A stretch of DNA of 64,000 nt from Telopea speciosissima (lineage: Eukaryota > Streptophyta > Magnoliopsida > Proteales > Proteaceae). A program made the position numbers and the translations under genes. Position 1 is the first letter of the stretch. Each line of letters starts with the position of its first letter. Below, one piece after another: positions 1 through 11,854 of this stretch. The stretch covers positions 884,927-948,926 of the forward strand of contig NC_057925.1 in NCBI RefSeq assembly GCF_018873765.1, read 5' to 3'. The notes below the pieces were generated by a model, which saw only the letters and a program-made list of their open reading frames with translations, was not told the DNA's origin and did no database searches.

Positions 1-69
1 CAGACGTAGAGGATCCAAATCTATTCTAAGCTATAACGTCAATCTTCCACGTGGCTAAAATTAGAGCGA

Positions 70-264
70 TCATTGTGCCAACCTAGCAAAACAGCCTTGG
101 GCAACCATTTTTGCCATTAAAGGACTAGCAATGCAAGTCATCACATCTTCCGGATCTAACCTTAGTCCCTTACTCCTTGAACCAAAGCGAGGTTGGATTG
201 CCAATGCTTGCTTCACTAACCGTGATTGCCATGTGTCCAACTCTCCACTGGTTGACGGAGACAC
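70..264 (-). CDS. unassigned short open frame, possible C-terminal gene fragment
   Basis: A 64-codon frame ends in a stop at 70. Its composition looks protein-like (it contains GLRLDPEDVMTC and ends ARLAQ), but I do not recognise the family. An overlapping frame is open on the other strand, so openness alone is weak evidence. No convincing splice acceptor or upstream exon was found to the right. It could be the last exon of a decayed gene or transposon protein, or chance. Confidence 0.15.
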   Translation of the reverse strand: MSPSTSGELDTWQSRLVKQALAIQPRFGSRSKGLRLDPEDVMTCIASPLMAKMVAQGCFARLAQ

Positions 265-453
265 AAGAAGAGTTTTAACTCATAAGAAAGACAGATTCTG
301 TGACCGTACAATGGGATCGGTGCAGTCATTAGTAGTCATATTACCTTATCATAAATATGCCACGTATCTCATGATTATTGGATCGAGGTCATCATTGGAT
401 GTGAATTGGGTCCCAATCTCAGATTACATGAAATAAAAAAGTTTCAACTTTGA

Positions 454-495
454 AGTAGTGAGTAGTGAGTAGTGAGTAGTGAGTAGTGAGTAGTG
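454..495. repeat. 7-bp minisatellite (AGTAGTG)6
   Basis: Six perfect head-to-tail copies of AGTAGTG, followed by a short GT run. No gene is nearby. Confidence 0.9.
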
Positions 496-788
496 TGTGT
501 GATTAATAACATTAACAATCACCTCTTAAAAATGTAGATTTATTCCAACAAAGACTTTCTTTTTAGGATAAAGGGAAATGATCTGTGGGTAGCCTTGTTG
601 CTGCTCAGGTAAGCTGCTCATCTGCACACTTGATATTTGATTGGCTGCCTATAGGCCATGTGGCCTTGTGGTTTGCCACATCACACAAACACTTGCTACC
701 TCATCAGGCCACCTCAACACCATGTCTCCAGGCCACCTTATAAGCCCCTGGTGGGCCCCCACACACTTATAAAACTCCAGCAAAATGC

Positions 789-811
789 ATATATATATAT
801 ATATATATATA
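789..811. repeat. (AT)n microsatellite
   Basis: An uninterrupted AT dinucleotide run of about 23 bases in non-coding DNA. Confidence 0.9.
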
Positions 812-1643
812 CCATCATGCCGCCATTATGCATGATTTCAACTAATTAAACCTCATATGCCGAATGTAACCAAAACATACTAAACTCAATAACAATCATC
901 TGACCACCTCACCTATCATTTCAGGGTCAGTACAGTGTAAAATTATTGAAACATCTTTGCAACAATAAATAAATCACACAAAATGAAAATGTCCTGTACA
1001 CAGCACCAGAACCTGTGTATGATTATTAGAACACCCTTGGGCTTTCCAAACGCTCCACCAACCATACTCTAGGGTTATAGGAAAATTATGAAAATACCCC
1101 TAGGCCATAATAAAAACTCATCAAACATGTGCCGAATTATCCCGAATCACTTCCAACACTATCCCAAAACCAACACCAATGTACTGTTACCAATAATGAC
1201 AATAAATACATCTGATCGAACACGCTAAACGCTTCCAAAGTCCAACAAAGCTGAACTTGGGCTCAACTTTGAGATGAACTGAGAAGGGCTAGGCTGGCGC
1301 TGAAGTTCAATTTGGGTTCAAAATTTATCCGTGTTTTTTTAAACCAGGCCCAACCCACTTGTTCACCCATCCACTACAATTCAACTAACTGTTGTTGCAC
1401 GCACTCAAGTCCAACTCCCCGCCAGACCCATCAAAACTTTATAAGATATATATTGAACATTTCACTTGAACAAACAGGAGAAGTTTAAAGTAGAGTCCTA
1501 GTGTGATAGGAGTCCAGCAGTGGTGGGAGGGATTCTGACTTTGGGAATTAAGTTGAATCGGTATCGGTGGAAACCAATACCCTTTTGTTCTTCGTACTTG
1601 CCCTAATCACAGGTCTTTTAAAAACGATTTTTCACTGCCCAAC
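812..1643. other. intergenic, no gene seen
   Basis: AT-rich sequence without a sustained coding frame, splice pattern or recognisable element on either strand. It runs into the LINE relic that starts near 1644. Confidence 0.5.
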
Positions 1644-2790
1644 ATGCCCAGACACATCAATCGGACTTTAATTTTTTTTCTTATTGCAAAATGGATTAAG
1701 CTATCCAATGACAGCTTCCCATCCAAACTCTCGAGTCTTAGTCGATTACTTTCAATTTGGAACAAAAAGGTCTTTGGGTATATTGATCTTATTAGATTAG
1801 ACTACTTTGATCAATTTGCCTTATTAGAGGGGATAGCTTTGGAACAACTGATGAGGACTCTGAAAACTTGATGCGCATTGCATCCAATGTGAAATGGATC
1901 TTTGATACTGAAGAAACCTTTTGATTACAAAAATCGATCACATTATATTTATATCAAAGATGGTGATAGAAACATCAAGTATTGTCATTCTATCACCAAA
2001 TCTAATATTAGGAGACAACACATTGACTTCATTTTCGATGATTTGGGCAATAAGGTTGAGGACCCTAGAGGCATTGCCAATGTTTTTATTGACCATTTGA
2101 GTGACATCTTCACAACAACTAATCCCCTTGATACAAGTTTTGTGGAATGCCTCTTTCACCAATGCATCAACCCTGACCAGGCTAACCATCTAACTTCAAT
2201 CCCTAACCTTGATGAAACCAAACTTGCTCTGGGTTTTGTTGTGTTCCCGATTGGAGCTTTTAAAGCTCTAGGTTTTGATGGCTTTCAAGCCTGTTCCTAT
2301 CATAAATTCTGGGATCGCATCTATAATGATGTTCTTGCTTTTGTTCAACATTTTTTCTCCTCGATCTTCTCCCTTCCACATGGTTGCAATTATACTTTGA
2401 ATTATTTGTGTTATCGCCCAAAAAAAAGACAATGCAACTAGGGTCTCTGATATCAGAAACATCAGTTTATGCAATATTTCCTATAAGATCATTGCAAAGA
2501 CTTTAGCTAACCGCCTAAAGGGACACTTGACCTCCTTTATTTCCCCTTTCCAAACTGCTTTCATCCGAGAAAGACAAATTGCAGACAATTTAATTATAGC
2601 CCAAGAGATATTCCATTATCTCCAACACACACACACAAAAAACAAGAAATTAAGAAAGATGGTCTTTGTGATCATAAAAATCGACAAGACCAAGGCATAT
2701 GACAAGTTGGAATTAAACCTACTTTATTACATTTTAAAAAGTTTGGGTTTCAATTCAGATCAGTGGGTATCTCACCTTAATTGTAGTTCT
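1644..2790 (+). mobile_element. degenerate LINE (L1-type) ORF2 fragment, reverse transcriptase N-terminal half
   Basis: Conceptual translation gives, in order, landmarks typical of plant L1 ORF2 proteins: WNKKVFG (1752 region), KNRSHYIYIKDGDRNIKYCH (the family usually has KSR..WL..GDRNTKYFH), LGNKVEDPRGIANVFIDHLS, KALGFDGFQA, ISLCNISYKIIAKTLANRLK near 2461-2520, then FQTAFIRERQIADNLIIAQE and IKIDKTKAYDKLE. The parts lie in different frames (1644-1871, 1902-2441, 2456-2793) with stops between, so it is dead. The catalytic YADD block and the endonuclease are absent. The copy breaks off near 2757-2790 where another repeat begins. Confidence 0.85.
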
Positions 2791-2955
2791 TGATAATGGC
2801 AAGGAACCAAAGGTTCTTTAATTGATGTTGTGTTTGTGGAAGAGAATCCAGCTCTACCACAGAACAATGGAGAGCTCAAGGAGAGTTGAGAGATTGTTGA
2901 TTGCAGGCTTGATACCGCGGCTGAAACTTGGAGAACCATCTTTGGGATCACCCAA
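2757..2955 (-). repeat. dispersed repeat, inverted copy of 52283-52490
   Basis: The reverse complement matches 52283-52490 almost throughout, including GATCAGTGGGTATCT, AAGGAACCAAAGGTTC and AGTTGAGAGATTGT. Read on the minus strand, the block runs ...CATTGTTC, a TGGTA-like sequence, then a short leader. That layout resembles an LTR end, a tRNA-iMet primer site and a gag leader, so both copies may be debris of one old copia family. The LTR reading is inference; the repeat relationship is seen directly. Confidence 0.7.
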
Positions 2956-2959
2956 TTTC

Positions 2960-4280
2960 AAACAAATAGATTGCAGAGTCAAAGAAATCAGAAGGAGCTA
3001 AGATGGAAAATGAGTTCAATGGAACGTAGAACATCCACTAATAGAAAAAGTACAGACTGGAGATTGCTTGCCAGTGTTCTTCATCACTTTCATTTTTTTC
3101 TTTTGAAAAAAAAAAGTGAGTGATGAAAAACCGTTGTATGTATGATTTGACGATGGAGACGGCATTTTACAAGTGATACAAGTGATCAATTCCGACCATT
3201 CACTACACATTTAGTAGTCAATCAAATTTGTAGCATCACTCTTCGACACGACATAACTAGAATTACTCATCAAAGAGATTCTTTTCAAACCAGTTGCTTG
3301 GGAAAATTTTTTCCTTTTGCCTTCATTTGGTTGCAAGGGGAATTGAAGGGAAGGGAAAGAAAATTTGTAATATTTTAAGAAATATAAGGAGTTGTTTACA
3401 CAATTACATGGGATAATGATTAAAGCTTTATTTATTTTTAAGGAGATTCTTTCCCTGACCATTTTATTTTATTTTTTCTTATGGTACTTACAACTTTTGG
3501 GTACCCAAACACCCTTTTAATTGGACAAAGAGTTGACTGGGTACTACTACATAAATGAACAACTAATAAGAAAAGAAGAACTAACTCAGCTTAGTATGAA
3601 ATAATCCTCAATCAATGTAGGTTGCATTTTTTCATCAAAAAAAAAAAAAAAAAAAAATGTAGGTTGCATTCCATTTGGTATGCATTCTTGGAATACATTC
3701 TAGATCGATTTTGCATTATCAGATGATAAAATATTTGTTTTATCGTTCAAGAATGTAAAAATTGACCTAAAAAGCATACCATTAGCAAACTATTTTCATC
3801 TAATCTTCCTTAGTGGCGTCCAGTGATGTTTTGAGAAAATTATAATGAATCTCTATAAGGCGGCCCTATATATTTAGCTGCCATATTTTCTAATCACCTT
3901 CAATTTCTCTTTTATTCTTCGTTGAAAGGTTTTTCTCACCATTTTCAACTTCTCTAAGGTCTTTTACTATTACAAACTTATCGTGTCAAAAAGGGTCAAG
4001 CATGTCGCATTCTCTCAACCCTAACTCAACCGGTTTATCAGGCGTGCGGGACAACGGGAGCATGCGCCCAACTGCGCAAGTTTCATAGGACGGGAATTCC
4101 ACCTTTTCATGACGGTGCAGTAGTCATTCACACCCCCATATGTCTAGGCGCAGGGGCCACGAGCCCAGGTAGCGTTCTTCTCGTTCCGACCGTTAAGAGA
4201 GAATACGCAGACGAAAACACTCTCTATGCTCTTATCTCTCCCGCTCTTGGAGAGAAATTGGAAACTTCCGCTAGAAATTT
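2960..4280. other. gene-poor AT-rich stretch
   Basis: No coding structure was recognised. The stretch contains the micro-insertion at 3615-3670. From about 4000 to 4200 it becomes more GC-rich, with a TGTCTAGGCGCAGGGGCCAC-type block that has a diverged relative near 38045-38085, suggesting a dispersed repeat. Confidence 0.4.
3615..3670 (+). mobile_element. ultra-short retroposed poly(A) tail with 14-bp target-site duplication
   Basis: ATGTAGGTTGCATT occurs at 3615-3628 and again at 3657-3670. Between the copies lie only TTTTCATC and about 20 A residues. Long direct repeats flanking a poly(A) tract are the hallmark of target-primed reverse transcription by LINEs. Here 5' truncation removed all but about 8 bp of body. 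Confidence 0.7.
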
Positions 4281-4296
4281 CCGCCTCTTTATAAAT

Positions 4297-4373
4297 CTCT
4301 TCAGCAGCTTGACGGTCTCTTCAGCAGCTTGACGGGCGGACGGACGGGCGGACGGACGGACGGACGGACGGAC
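4297..4373. repeat. 21-bp duplication plus (GACG/GGAC)n microsatellite
   Basis: Two tandem copies of a block containing TCTTCAGCAGCTTGACGG are followed by a GGACGGAC-type tetranucleotide run to 4373, inside the probable 5' leader. Confidence 0.85.
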
Positions 4374-4410
4374 ATCCTTCGAATCTCTGTATTGGTAATT
4401 CGTTTCTTCG

Positions 4411-4468
4411 TTTTATTTTAGTTTTGTGATCGAAAAGTGTTTTATTTTAGTTTTGTGATCGAAAAGTG
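4411..4468. repeat. 29-bp perfect tandem duplication
   Basis: The unit beginning TTTTATTTTAGTTTTG and ending CGAAAAGTG occurs at 4411-4439 and again at 4440-4468. Confidence 0.9.
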
Positions 4469-4660
4469 AAAAACATAGAACCATTGCGATAAACAGCTAG
4501 ACTAATTTGGATTGAAAGCTCGTTGGAGGTAAGTTTCTCTCTCTTGATCTTTTTTCCTGCTCGAAAATTTCTGCTTCGTCAGATTTTAGGGAGAAAGCTC
4601 CGGTAGCACCCGCTTGCCCCTTCAGTCGACATCTCTGATTTCATCCGTCGGAGGTAAGTT

Positions 4661-4683
4661 CTCTCTCTCTCTCTCTCTCTCTC
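4661..4683. repeat. (CT)n microsatellite after a GTAAGT donor-like site
   Basis: A CT dinucleotide run directly follows CGGAGGTAAGTT. This arrangement is common in plant leader introns. Confidence 0.8.
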
Positions 4684-5220
4684 AGATGTGTTAGGAACAT
4701 GGAAAAATTCCATTAGATTTGGTCCCATAATAAAAGAAGGAGAAGTGCAGTCTTCCACCTTCACAAGTCAATACTCGTTCTTAAATATTGCTACTTGATC
4801 TCAGCGGAAAGGAAATCCTCCATACCTGGAACTTGAAGCACTGAGATTATCTTTATGATATATTGGTGGTTTCCCCTTCCTCAATTACCCGGGTTTCTTG
4901 TCTTTCAGCCTGAATATAGAAAAAGAATTTGGACCTGTCTGTTTCCTGGCAAGAAAGCCAGACCTAATTATCCTATCACAGGGAAATCGTTTACCTGAAC
5001 TAAAGACCACGCTATACCTTATATTGCTATTGCATTTGAGACAACCAGATAAATTGGCCAATTTTATTGAAGAAATAAATAACAGTGGATGGGTATTCCT
5101 TGCCAGTTCCACCAAAAATCTTTGCCTATTCCTCTAAAATCCAGATATATTAGCATGCCAGAAGTATTTATATGTAGGAGGAGAGCTACTGTTTCCAACA
5201 TCTGCATAAACAACTGGGAT

Positions 5221-5300
5221 TGATTTAAGCTTTGATGCCCTTTGTAATTACTAGGCAACCTGATTTAAGCTTAGATGTCCTTTGTAATTACTAGGCAACC
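5221..5300. repeat. 40-bp tandem duplication
   Basis: 5221-5260 and 5261-5300 are near-identical (both begin TGATTTAAGCTT and end CTAGGCAACC, with two differences). The unit end includes the stop region of the bHLH relic, so the duplication is younger than the relic. Confidence 0.9.
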
Positions 5301-5524
5301 GGAGGCCTGAGCACATGATCATGGAATGTGTCAAGGACTACTGGAGGTATCCATTGCTACATTGGGAGTCCTCCATAGCCCTGAAAGGCTATCATCTGCC
5401 AGCCAGGTATGCAACTGAGGGTGGTGGCACAAAACCAGCAGGTGGAACAGTCAGGTCTTTCAACTGTTGCTCCAGCTTTTCTTTATCTACCTTAATTAGA
5501 AGCTTCTTGCTCATTCTTCTCTGC
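5291..5524 (-). pseudogene. bHLH transcription factor relic, group IVc (ILR3/bHLH105/bHLH104-like), last exon
   Basis: Read on the minus strand, an acceptor-like AATTGCAG precedes AEKNE, then KVDKEKLEQQLKDL, VPPAGFVPPPSVAYLAG, QMIAFQGYGGLPM, a stop, QWIPPVVLD and DHVLRPPVA followed by a stop. Group IVc bHLH proteins, which regulate iron homeostasis in plants, end in the same order: AEKNELR..., KEKLEQQ, P.GF.P.P, PFIGYPGVAMWQFMPP, and the diagnostic DHVLRPPVA. The frame is broken after AEKNE and after YLAG, and the conserved Trp of the MWQ motif is a TAG codon. The DNA-binding basic helix-loop-helix is not present; a few residues near 5640-5700 (ANKDNL) may be a decayed preceding exon. The acceptor-like start suggests a genomic rather than processed copy. 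The family call is strong and the loss of function is clear. Confidence 0.8.
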
Positions 5525-6860
5525 CTGCAATTTGATTGAGGTAAAATGCTAAACGCTTTGTAAGCTTTGAGCTGAGTTGGCACTTCAAATTGGAAAAAGA
5601 AAGAAAGTCTTGTAGCTGCAGTTATTGGAAATTCCTAAATGAGCTTGGACTTGCTGACGGATCCTTAAATTGTCCTTGTTAGCTTCAGTTTTGCCCTGGA
5701 TTGATAGTACTACCCAGACCAACATCTCATATTCCGATTTGGATTCCTTAGGATGAAATATTGGAGATAAAGAAAGCAATCAAAACTTTGTTCTGTGTTT
5801 GCAACCTGGCTGATATTGGTTCCTTCTAAAATTTTTACTTCTGTTTGGTTCCTTAATAATTTACTGATATGTCCTATATTATAAGTGATCCAATTTGGTA
5901 GCTTGCTTCTACTCAGTGCATGCATATGGACTAGGAAATGTTTAACACTTATATTTGTAGTGCTTGTTATATTGTGTCCTATTATTGTTGTGCTTTATGA
6001 TAATTTCAAAACTAGGGTGGTGTGGCACGCACCAAACCAGTGTATGATGGGATTAAGTCTTTAGCTGTTTATTGTGTTTTTGATAACTTAGTATTCTAGA
6101 TGCTATTATTGTGTCTGTTGAATGATGTACATGTCTGCTGCATATTGAATATATGCCCTTTTTTGCTCCAGAATTTCTAAATATGACATGCATTATACAC
6201 AAACCCTATTTTTATGATGGGCATTTTTTGCACTGAATTTTTAAAAGCATTATTGAAGTCCAGGCACGTTTAGTCCCTGTACTCCATGTACATGTCTGCA
6301 CCCATATTTTTCCCCATACCCATATTTACTAACTAAGATCATTGGCGAGGCTCTCTCTGTTCTGTTGATTTCCTGCTATACTCAGAATCTCTCAATTCAA
6401 TAGTTTTTAATCTCTGGTGGGTTTTGTTCAGAACAAGGGATTAAGCAAAGGACTCAAGAAGATTGGCAGCTCTTTTTTTTGAATTGATCAACAGAGCGGA
6501 ACCTCAAAAGATTACCAACTTGTCATTCACTGGATGTTGTTGTTTGAATGAAGTATATGTTGTGTTTCTTGTATCAATTGTGGTGCATACATGTCAATGA
6601 GTGATTGATTGGTATTACTCTCGCAACTCTATTGCAAACTTATCTCTGCTTTAATTGTTGTTTTAATTATCAAAAACTACTATTAGAACTTGATTTTTTG
6701 GTCATTTGTATCTCCAGGTCCCTGTCAATCTCCACCAAATTGAATGGGTGAGCCCTTTCTCTGTTTATGTATGTCTGTTTTTGGCTTTTAATCCTGACAT
6801 CTTTCGTAGAGACTTGTACTTGTCTGGTTTAAACCTTCAAACTGAATTATATGATACTTC

Positions 6861-7172
6861 TGAAACAAAACTGAAGCTAAAAATAATCTGCAGCCAGAGA
6901 ACAAGAAGAAGAAAGCAAAGAAGAAAGAAGAAGAACCGAGAGAAGAAGGAGGAAAAACCGAGAGAAAAAAAGGCTTCTCACGATTTAGTTGAATTTACTA
7001 AATCGTGAGAGACAGATTTATTTATAACATAACTTAAGTGAATTACAATATGAAGTACCCAAAATACCCTTAAGACAAAGCTAATTAGAACTAACTAGAA
7101 AGCACAATAAGAGACATAAACAACTCCAAACACCTAAACATGATAAACCCCTAAACACGATAATTCTTAACA
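6861..7172 (-). repeat. copia-1 left LTR (3' LTR)
   Basis: 312 bp, TG...CA ends, near-identical to 11855-12162. Differences are concentrated in a GAAGAA-rich tract. It contains a 14-bp perfect inverted repeat at 6976-6989/6997-7010. Confidence 0.95.
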
Positions 7173-7233
7173 CTCCCCCTCAAGCTGGAGCATAGACATC
7201 ACCAAGATCCAGCTTGGAATAGCCATTTGCAAA

Positions 7234-10200
7234 CTATGGTCGAAACAAAGCTTTGGTAAACATATCGCCGAGTTGAAATTGGGATCGAACAAAAGGGGTA
7301 GTAATCAACTTCTTCAGAACAGCATCACGAACAAAATGACAGCCCACTTCAATGTGCTTAGTTCGTTCATGAAACACAGGGTTGTTGGCAATGTAGATAG
7401 CAGCCTGGTTATCACAGTACATCTCCATGGGCTGATTACTGGAATAACCAAGCTCATGAGCAAAGGAACGAACCTACATCAATTCAGCAGTTGTGTGAGC
7501 CATAGCTCTGTACTCAGCCTCTGCACTGGAACGAGCAACAGTGGTTTGTTTCTTGCTCTTCCAAGTAATCAAGTTACCACCAAAGAAAGTACAATAACCT
7601 ATAGTAGATCTACGATTACCATCAGAACCAGCCCAATCGACATAAGAAAATCCAACAATGCTAGTGTGTCCATGACGGCGATAGATAAGCCCCTTACCAG
7701 GAGCACCCTTAAGGTAACGTAAAATACGACAAGCAACCTCCCAATGAACTTGCTTAGGCGTCTGCATGAACTGACTGATAACACCCACAACAAAAGAAAT
7801 ATCAGGGCGAGTAACTGTAAGATAGATAAGTCTACCGACCAGGTGTCGATACTGGTGTGGATCACCAAAGTCTGTGTCATCAGAAGCACCAAACTTGACA
7901 TGAGGATCCATAGGAGTATCAATAGGTTTACAACCCATCATACCTGTCTCATCAAGTAAATCAAGAACATACTTCCGTTGGGACAAGCTTAGACCACGAG
8001 AACTGTGAACAACCTCGATGCCAAGAAAGTACCTGAGGTTACCCAAGTCCTTATCAAGTAGATATATCTTCACCTGTGCAATCCCAGAAGCATCATTACC
8101 AGTAATAATAATATCATCAACATATACGGCTAAGATGACCACATTAGACCCCTGTCGTCTAACAAAGATAGAGTGATCAGAGTAGCACTGAGAAAATCCA
8201 TAACCAGTAACAACACTGCTAAATTTATCAAACCAGGCACGGGGGGACTGTTTCAGTCCATAAATTGCCTTGTGAAGGCGACAAACATCGGACACTATCC
8301 TCCCCCTGAGCAACATAACAAGGAGGTTGCTCCATATACACCTCCTCCTGCAGGTCACCATATAAGAAAGCATTCTTCACATCCATCTGGAAAAGAGGTC
8401 AGTCAAGGTTAACGGCCAAAGAAAGCAAGATACGAACGGAATTCAGCCTCGCAACAGGAGAGAATGTTTCAAACTAATCGACCCCATAGGTTTGGGTAAT
8501 CCCCTTGGCAACCAAACGGGCCTTGTGCCGCTCCACAGTACCATCGGGATTGTACTTCACCGTGTACACCCAACGACACTTAACAAGATCCTTACCAGGT
8601 GGGAGATCAACCAAAGACCAAGTCTTATGAGAGATGAGAGCCTCCATCTCCACATCCATAGCATTTTTTCACTCAGGGTGAGACATAGCAATGGCATAAG
8701 AAGTAGGAATAAAAGTAGAATGTAATGCAGTAGCAAAAGCACGATAATGAAGAGGAAGATGAGAAACAGACACATAGTTGGCCAGAGGATAAAGAGGACG
8801 GGTAGTGCCAGCACGAGTACCTTTTCTCTGAGCAATAGGGAGATCATCAACGTTAACAGTGGGATCAGCTGGTGGCGGTAGAGGCAGGGCCGTAATAGAT
8901 TGAACTGGGGGCAGCGGCTGCTGTTGGTGACGACGCACATAAACCTGTACAGGCGGGGCAGCTATCGGCAAGGGAAGAGGAGCAGGGGGCAACAACCCAA
9001 TCAACAGCATCAAGAGGAACATCAACTGTGGGACCAGCAAAATACAGGGAACTCTTGAAAAAGGTAACATCAGCAGAAATAACAGGGTCAAAGTAGTGAT
9101 ACCCCTTCTGGGTACGAGAATATCCAAGAAATAAACACTTAACAGCCCGAGGAGATAACTTATCAAGCCCTGGGCGAAGCACATGAACAAAACACTGACA
9201 ACCAAAAACACAAGGAGGAAGAGAGAAAACTACCCGATCAGGAAAAACTATTTTGAAAGGAATTTGATTATTGAGGACAGACGAAGGCATACGATTAATA
9301 AGGAAACATGCTGTTAGCACCGCATCTGCCCAATAGAGTTTGGGAACATGCATATGAAACATCAAAGAACGAGTGACATCTAACAAATGGCGATTTTTGC
9401 GCTCTGCCACACCATTTTGTTGGGGTATGTAAGAGCAACTAGTTTGGTGAAGAATACCATTGCCAAAACAAAAATGAGAGACCTCACGCTGAATTAATTC
9501 AAGTGCATTGTCAGTACGCAAAGTCTTTAAAGAAACACCAAAATGAACTCGAATTTCATTATAAAACTGTTTGAAGACAGAGACAAATTCAGATCGATCC
9601 TTCAAGAGGTATAGCCATGTCATACGAGAATGATCATCAATAAAACTAATAAAACCCTAATCGACTTTTGACCCTACAAGGACCCCAAATATCTGAATGA
9701 ACTAACTGAAATAAAGAAGCACTCCTAGACTGTGGACTTAAAGGAAAAACAGTACGATGATGCTTGCCAAGCTCACAAGCTTCACACTCGATACGGGAGA
9801 CAGACTTACAACTGGGAACAAGGTGCTGCAGCTTAGATAGAGAAGGATGTCCTAGCCGATAGTGCCTATGTAAAGGAGATACGCCAGGAGAAGTAGCAAC
9901 CGCTGCAGTGGATGTAGTTCCCAGATCAAAGTAATAAAGGCCTCCCTTCTCATACCCGCCACCAATCTTCGTCTTTGTTGCAAGATCCTGAAAGACACAA
10001 TAAGAAGGGTGAAAGGTTATGGAACAATTCAAATTTTTAGTTAATTGACTAACAGACAAGTGGTTAAGAGGAAGCTTGGGAACATGAAGAACATTAGCTA
10101 AAGATATGTTAGAAGACAGAGCAACTTTCCCATGACCAGTGACTGGCATAGAGGATCCATCTGCAATAGAAATCCGAGATGACATAGAAGTCTGTGTGGA

Positions 10201-11368
10201 AGATGAAAACAAAGTAGGCTTACCAGTCATGTGAGAGGATGCTCCTGAGTCAATGACCCACGGAGAGGATGAGGATGCGAAACAAGCAGTAGTACCTGAG
10301 TGGGCAAGGACAGCTGTAGATGTAGAAGAAGAAACCTCAAGTTGCTGGACTCGTTGTAAGAGTTGAGAGACTAAATCATTAGAAGAGGTACCACCATCAG
10401 TGGAGGATCTTGGGGCAGGGTCGGAAGAGTGCACAGAATCAGTCCCTCCATCAGATATGGCAGAGTTTGCAAATTGCTCACGGGCCCACTGTGGTTTGCC
10501 ATGTTTGAGCCAACACTTATCAATAGTATGATTAGGCTGATTACAATGAGTGCACCATCGAGAACTAGTATCACAGAACCAGAACCAGCAGTGTTAGATG
10601 TAACCCCACGACCTCCAGAACCAGCGGCACAGCCACGCCCAAAATTAGAACCACGACCGCGAGAAGAAGTACCACCACCACCACGGCCACGCCCTCCAGT
10701 AGAAGTGAAAAGGGCAGAATTATCTTTGTTGGTAGGAGCTGAATCAGACTTCACCATAGAAGGGAATACAACTCTCTGGATCCGACAATATGCTTCATTC
10801 ATAGAGGGGATCTTCTCTCCAGTCAACAATTGACTTTTGACGGATTGAAGATCAGAATCTAGCCCAGAGAGAAATTTAGCAACCAAAAATTCAGATTGTT
10901 GGGACTTAATGACAGCAGCATCAGTAGAGATAGGCTGGTATACATTTAGTTCTTCCCACATCCCCTTCAATGAACTGTAATACTCACCAAGGGCTTTTCC
11001 ATCTTGTTTAAAAGAAAAGAATTTCTCATAGACACATAAATTCGGGACAGATTTGTATCTTGAGAGTAGCTCTCTTTCAGTTCGTTCCAAACACCCTTGG
11101 CAGTTTTATGAAACATAACATTGGAAGCAATGGAGGGTTCCATGCTATTCCAAAGCCAGCAAAGAAGGGTTGCATTCTCAGCCTTCCAATCATCATATTT
11201 GGCATCAGTGGAATCCACTAGTTCCATCGTAAGATATTTCATCTTCCGGCGAGCAATGACTTAGACCTCAAAGGCTTGAGACCAAAGTAGATAATTAGAA
11301 GCACCATTCAGCTTCACACTGGTAATCTGAATATTAAAGTTGTCGGTAGAAGACTTAGCATCAGCCAT
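7234..11368 (-). pseudogene. copia-1 gag-pol, defective polyprotein
   Basis: The start at 11368 gives MADAKSSTDNFN, then a UBN2-type gag with an in-frame TAA right after QAFEV. Further landmarks on the minus strand are a zinc knuckle CTHCNQPNHTIDKC, protease DSGASSHMTG, a pre-integrase block ending CEACELGKHH, integrase residues IPQQNGVAERKNR, RT start WSLVDLPPGKDLVKCRW, RT catalytic AVYVDDIIITG, and RNase H YRAMAHTTAELM and YCDNQAAIYIA. It ends near 7234 with FTKALFRP. At least six frame breaks or stops separate the pieces (for example after QAFEV, between the gag blocks, after CRVKS, after TYGVD, and before VRSFAHELG). It cannot make a full polyprotein, though each catalytic signature is still readable. 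Confidence 0.9.
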
Positions 11369-11842
11369 TGGGGAAATAAAAAGGTGCAAACTCCAATGTC
11401 GATAACAGCCCAAAAGAAAGAAATCTCTGATCAGGGTAAAACCGATAGCCTTGAAGAATAGGGCAGAACAGCCCAATACAGAAGTATAGTCTTTGATAAA
11501 TATAACCAGCAATAGTGAGGTATAATGACTAGAAGTCCAGCCACAAGAATGAAGAACATACCCCAGAAGAAAAAACAAATCGATTTCCTCAGGGTTTTGG
11601 AATATCGATTGTCAGGGTTTTAGGGGCAAGCAAATAACCAATCTTCAAGGACTTCGAACAGCAGCAGGAACATACACAATCAGTTGCAGCATAGCAGGGA
11701 ACTCTAGTCCTTCATGAATATATGACTAGAGTTCAGATCAACATAGGCAGCATAGGTTGCTATAGACCACGATAACCAAAAGGGTGAAAAAGAACCTTCA
11801 AAACAGCAGCAGCAAGATGATTCTCGTGGATCAGAATTTAAT

Positions 11843-11854
11843 GCTCTGATACCA
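11843..11854 (-). promoter_or_regulatory. copia-1 primer-binding site (tRNA-iMet)
   Basis: TGGTATCAGAGC on the minus strand, immediately inside the 5' LTR. Confidence 0.9.

Larger units (their letters stand above)
4290..4526 (+). promoter_or_regulatory. probable promoter/TATA and first non-coding exon, leader of the PPR gene
   Basis: TATAAAT lies at 4290-4296 in CT-rich DNA. About 230 bp downstream is a strong donor GGAG|GTAAGTTT at 4527, and a second similar one lies near 4652. The next plausible acceptor in a gene-like context is CTTGAACAG| at 12332, just before the PPR start codon. The implied leader intron of about 7.8 kb holds the bHLH relic and the copia element. Joining these sites is inference; transcript data would decide. 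Confidence 0.35.

Noticed and set aside
4898-5137. 79-codon open frame on the plus strand after an acceptor-like CTTTCAG
   Set aside because: No family resemblance, and an equally long frame lies on the opposite strand; it is treated as intron or leader noise.
7273-7722. Long plus-strand frames through 7273-8412
   Set aside because: They are antisense shadows of the copia-1 RT/RNase H region, which shows catalytic motifs on the minus strand.
10429-10833. 134-codon plus-strand frame
   Set aside because: Shadow of the Gly/Arg-rich gag region of copia-1 on the minus strand.
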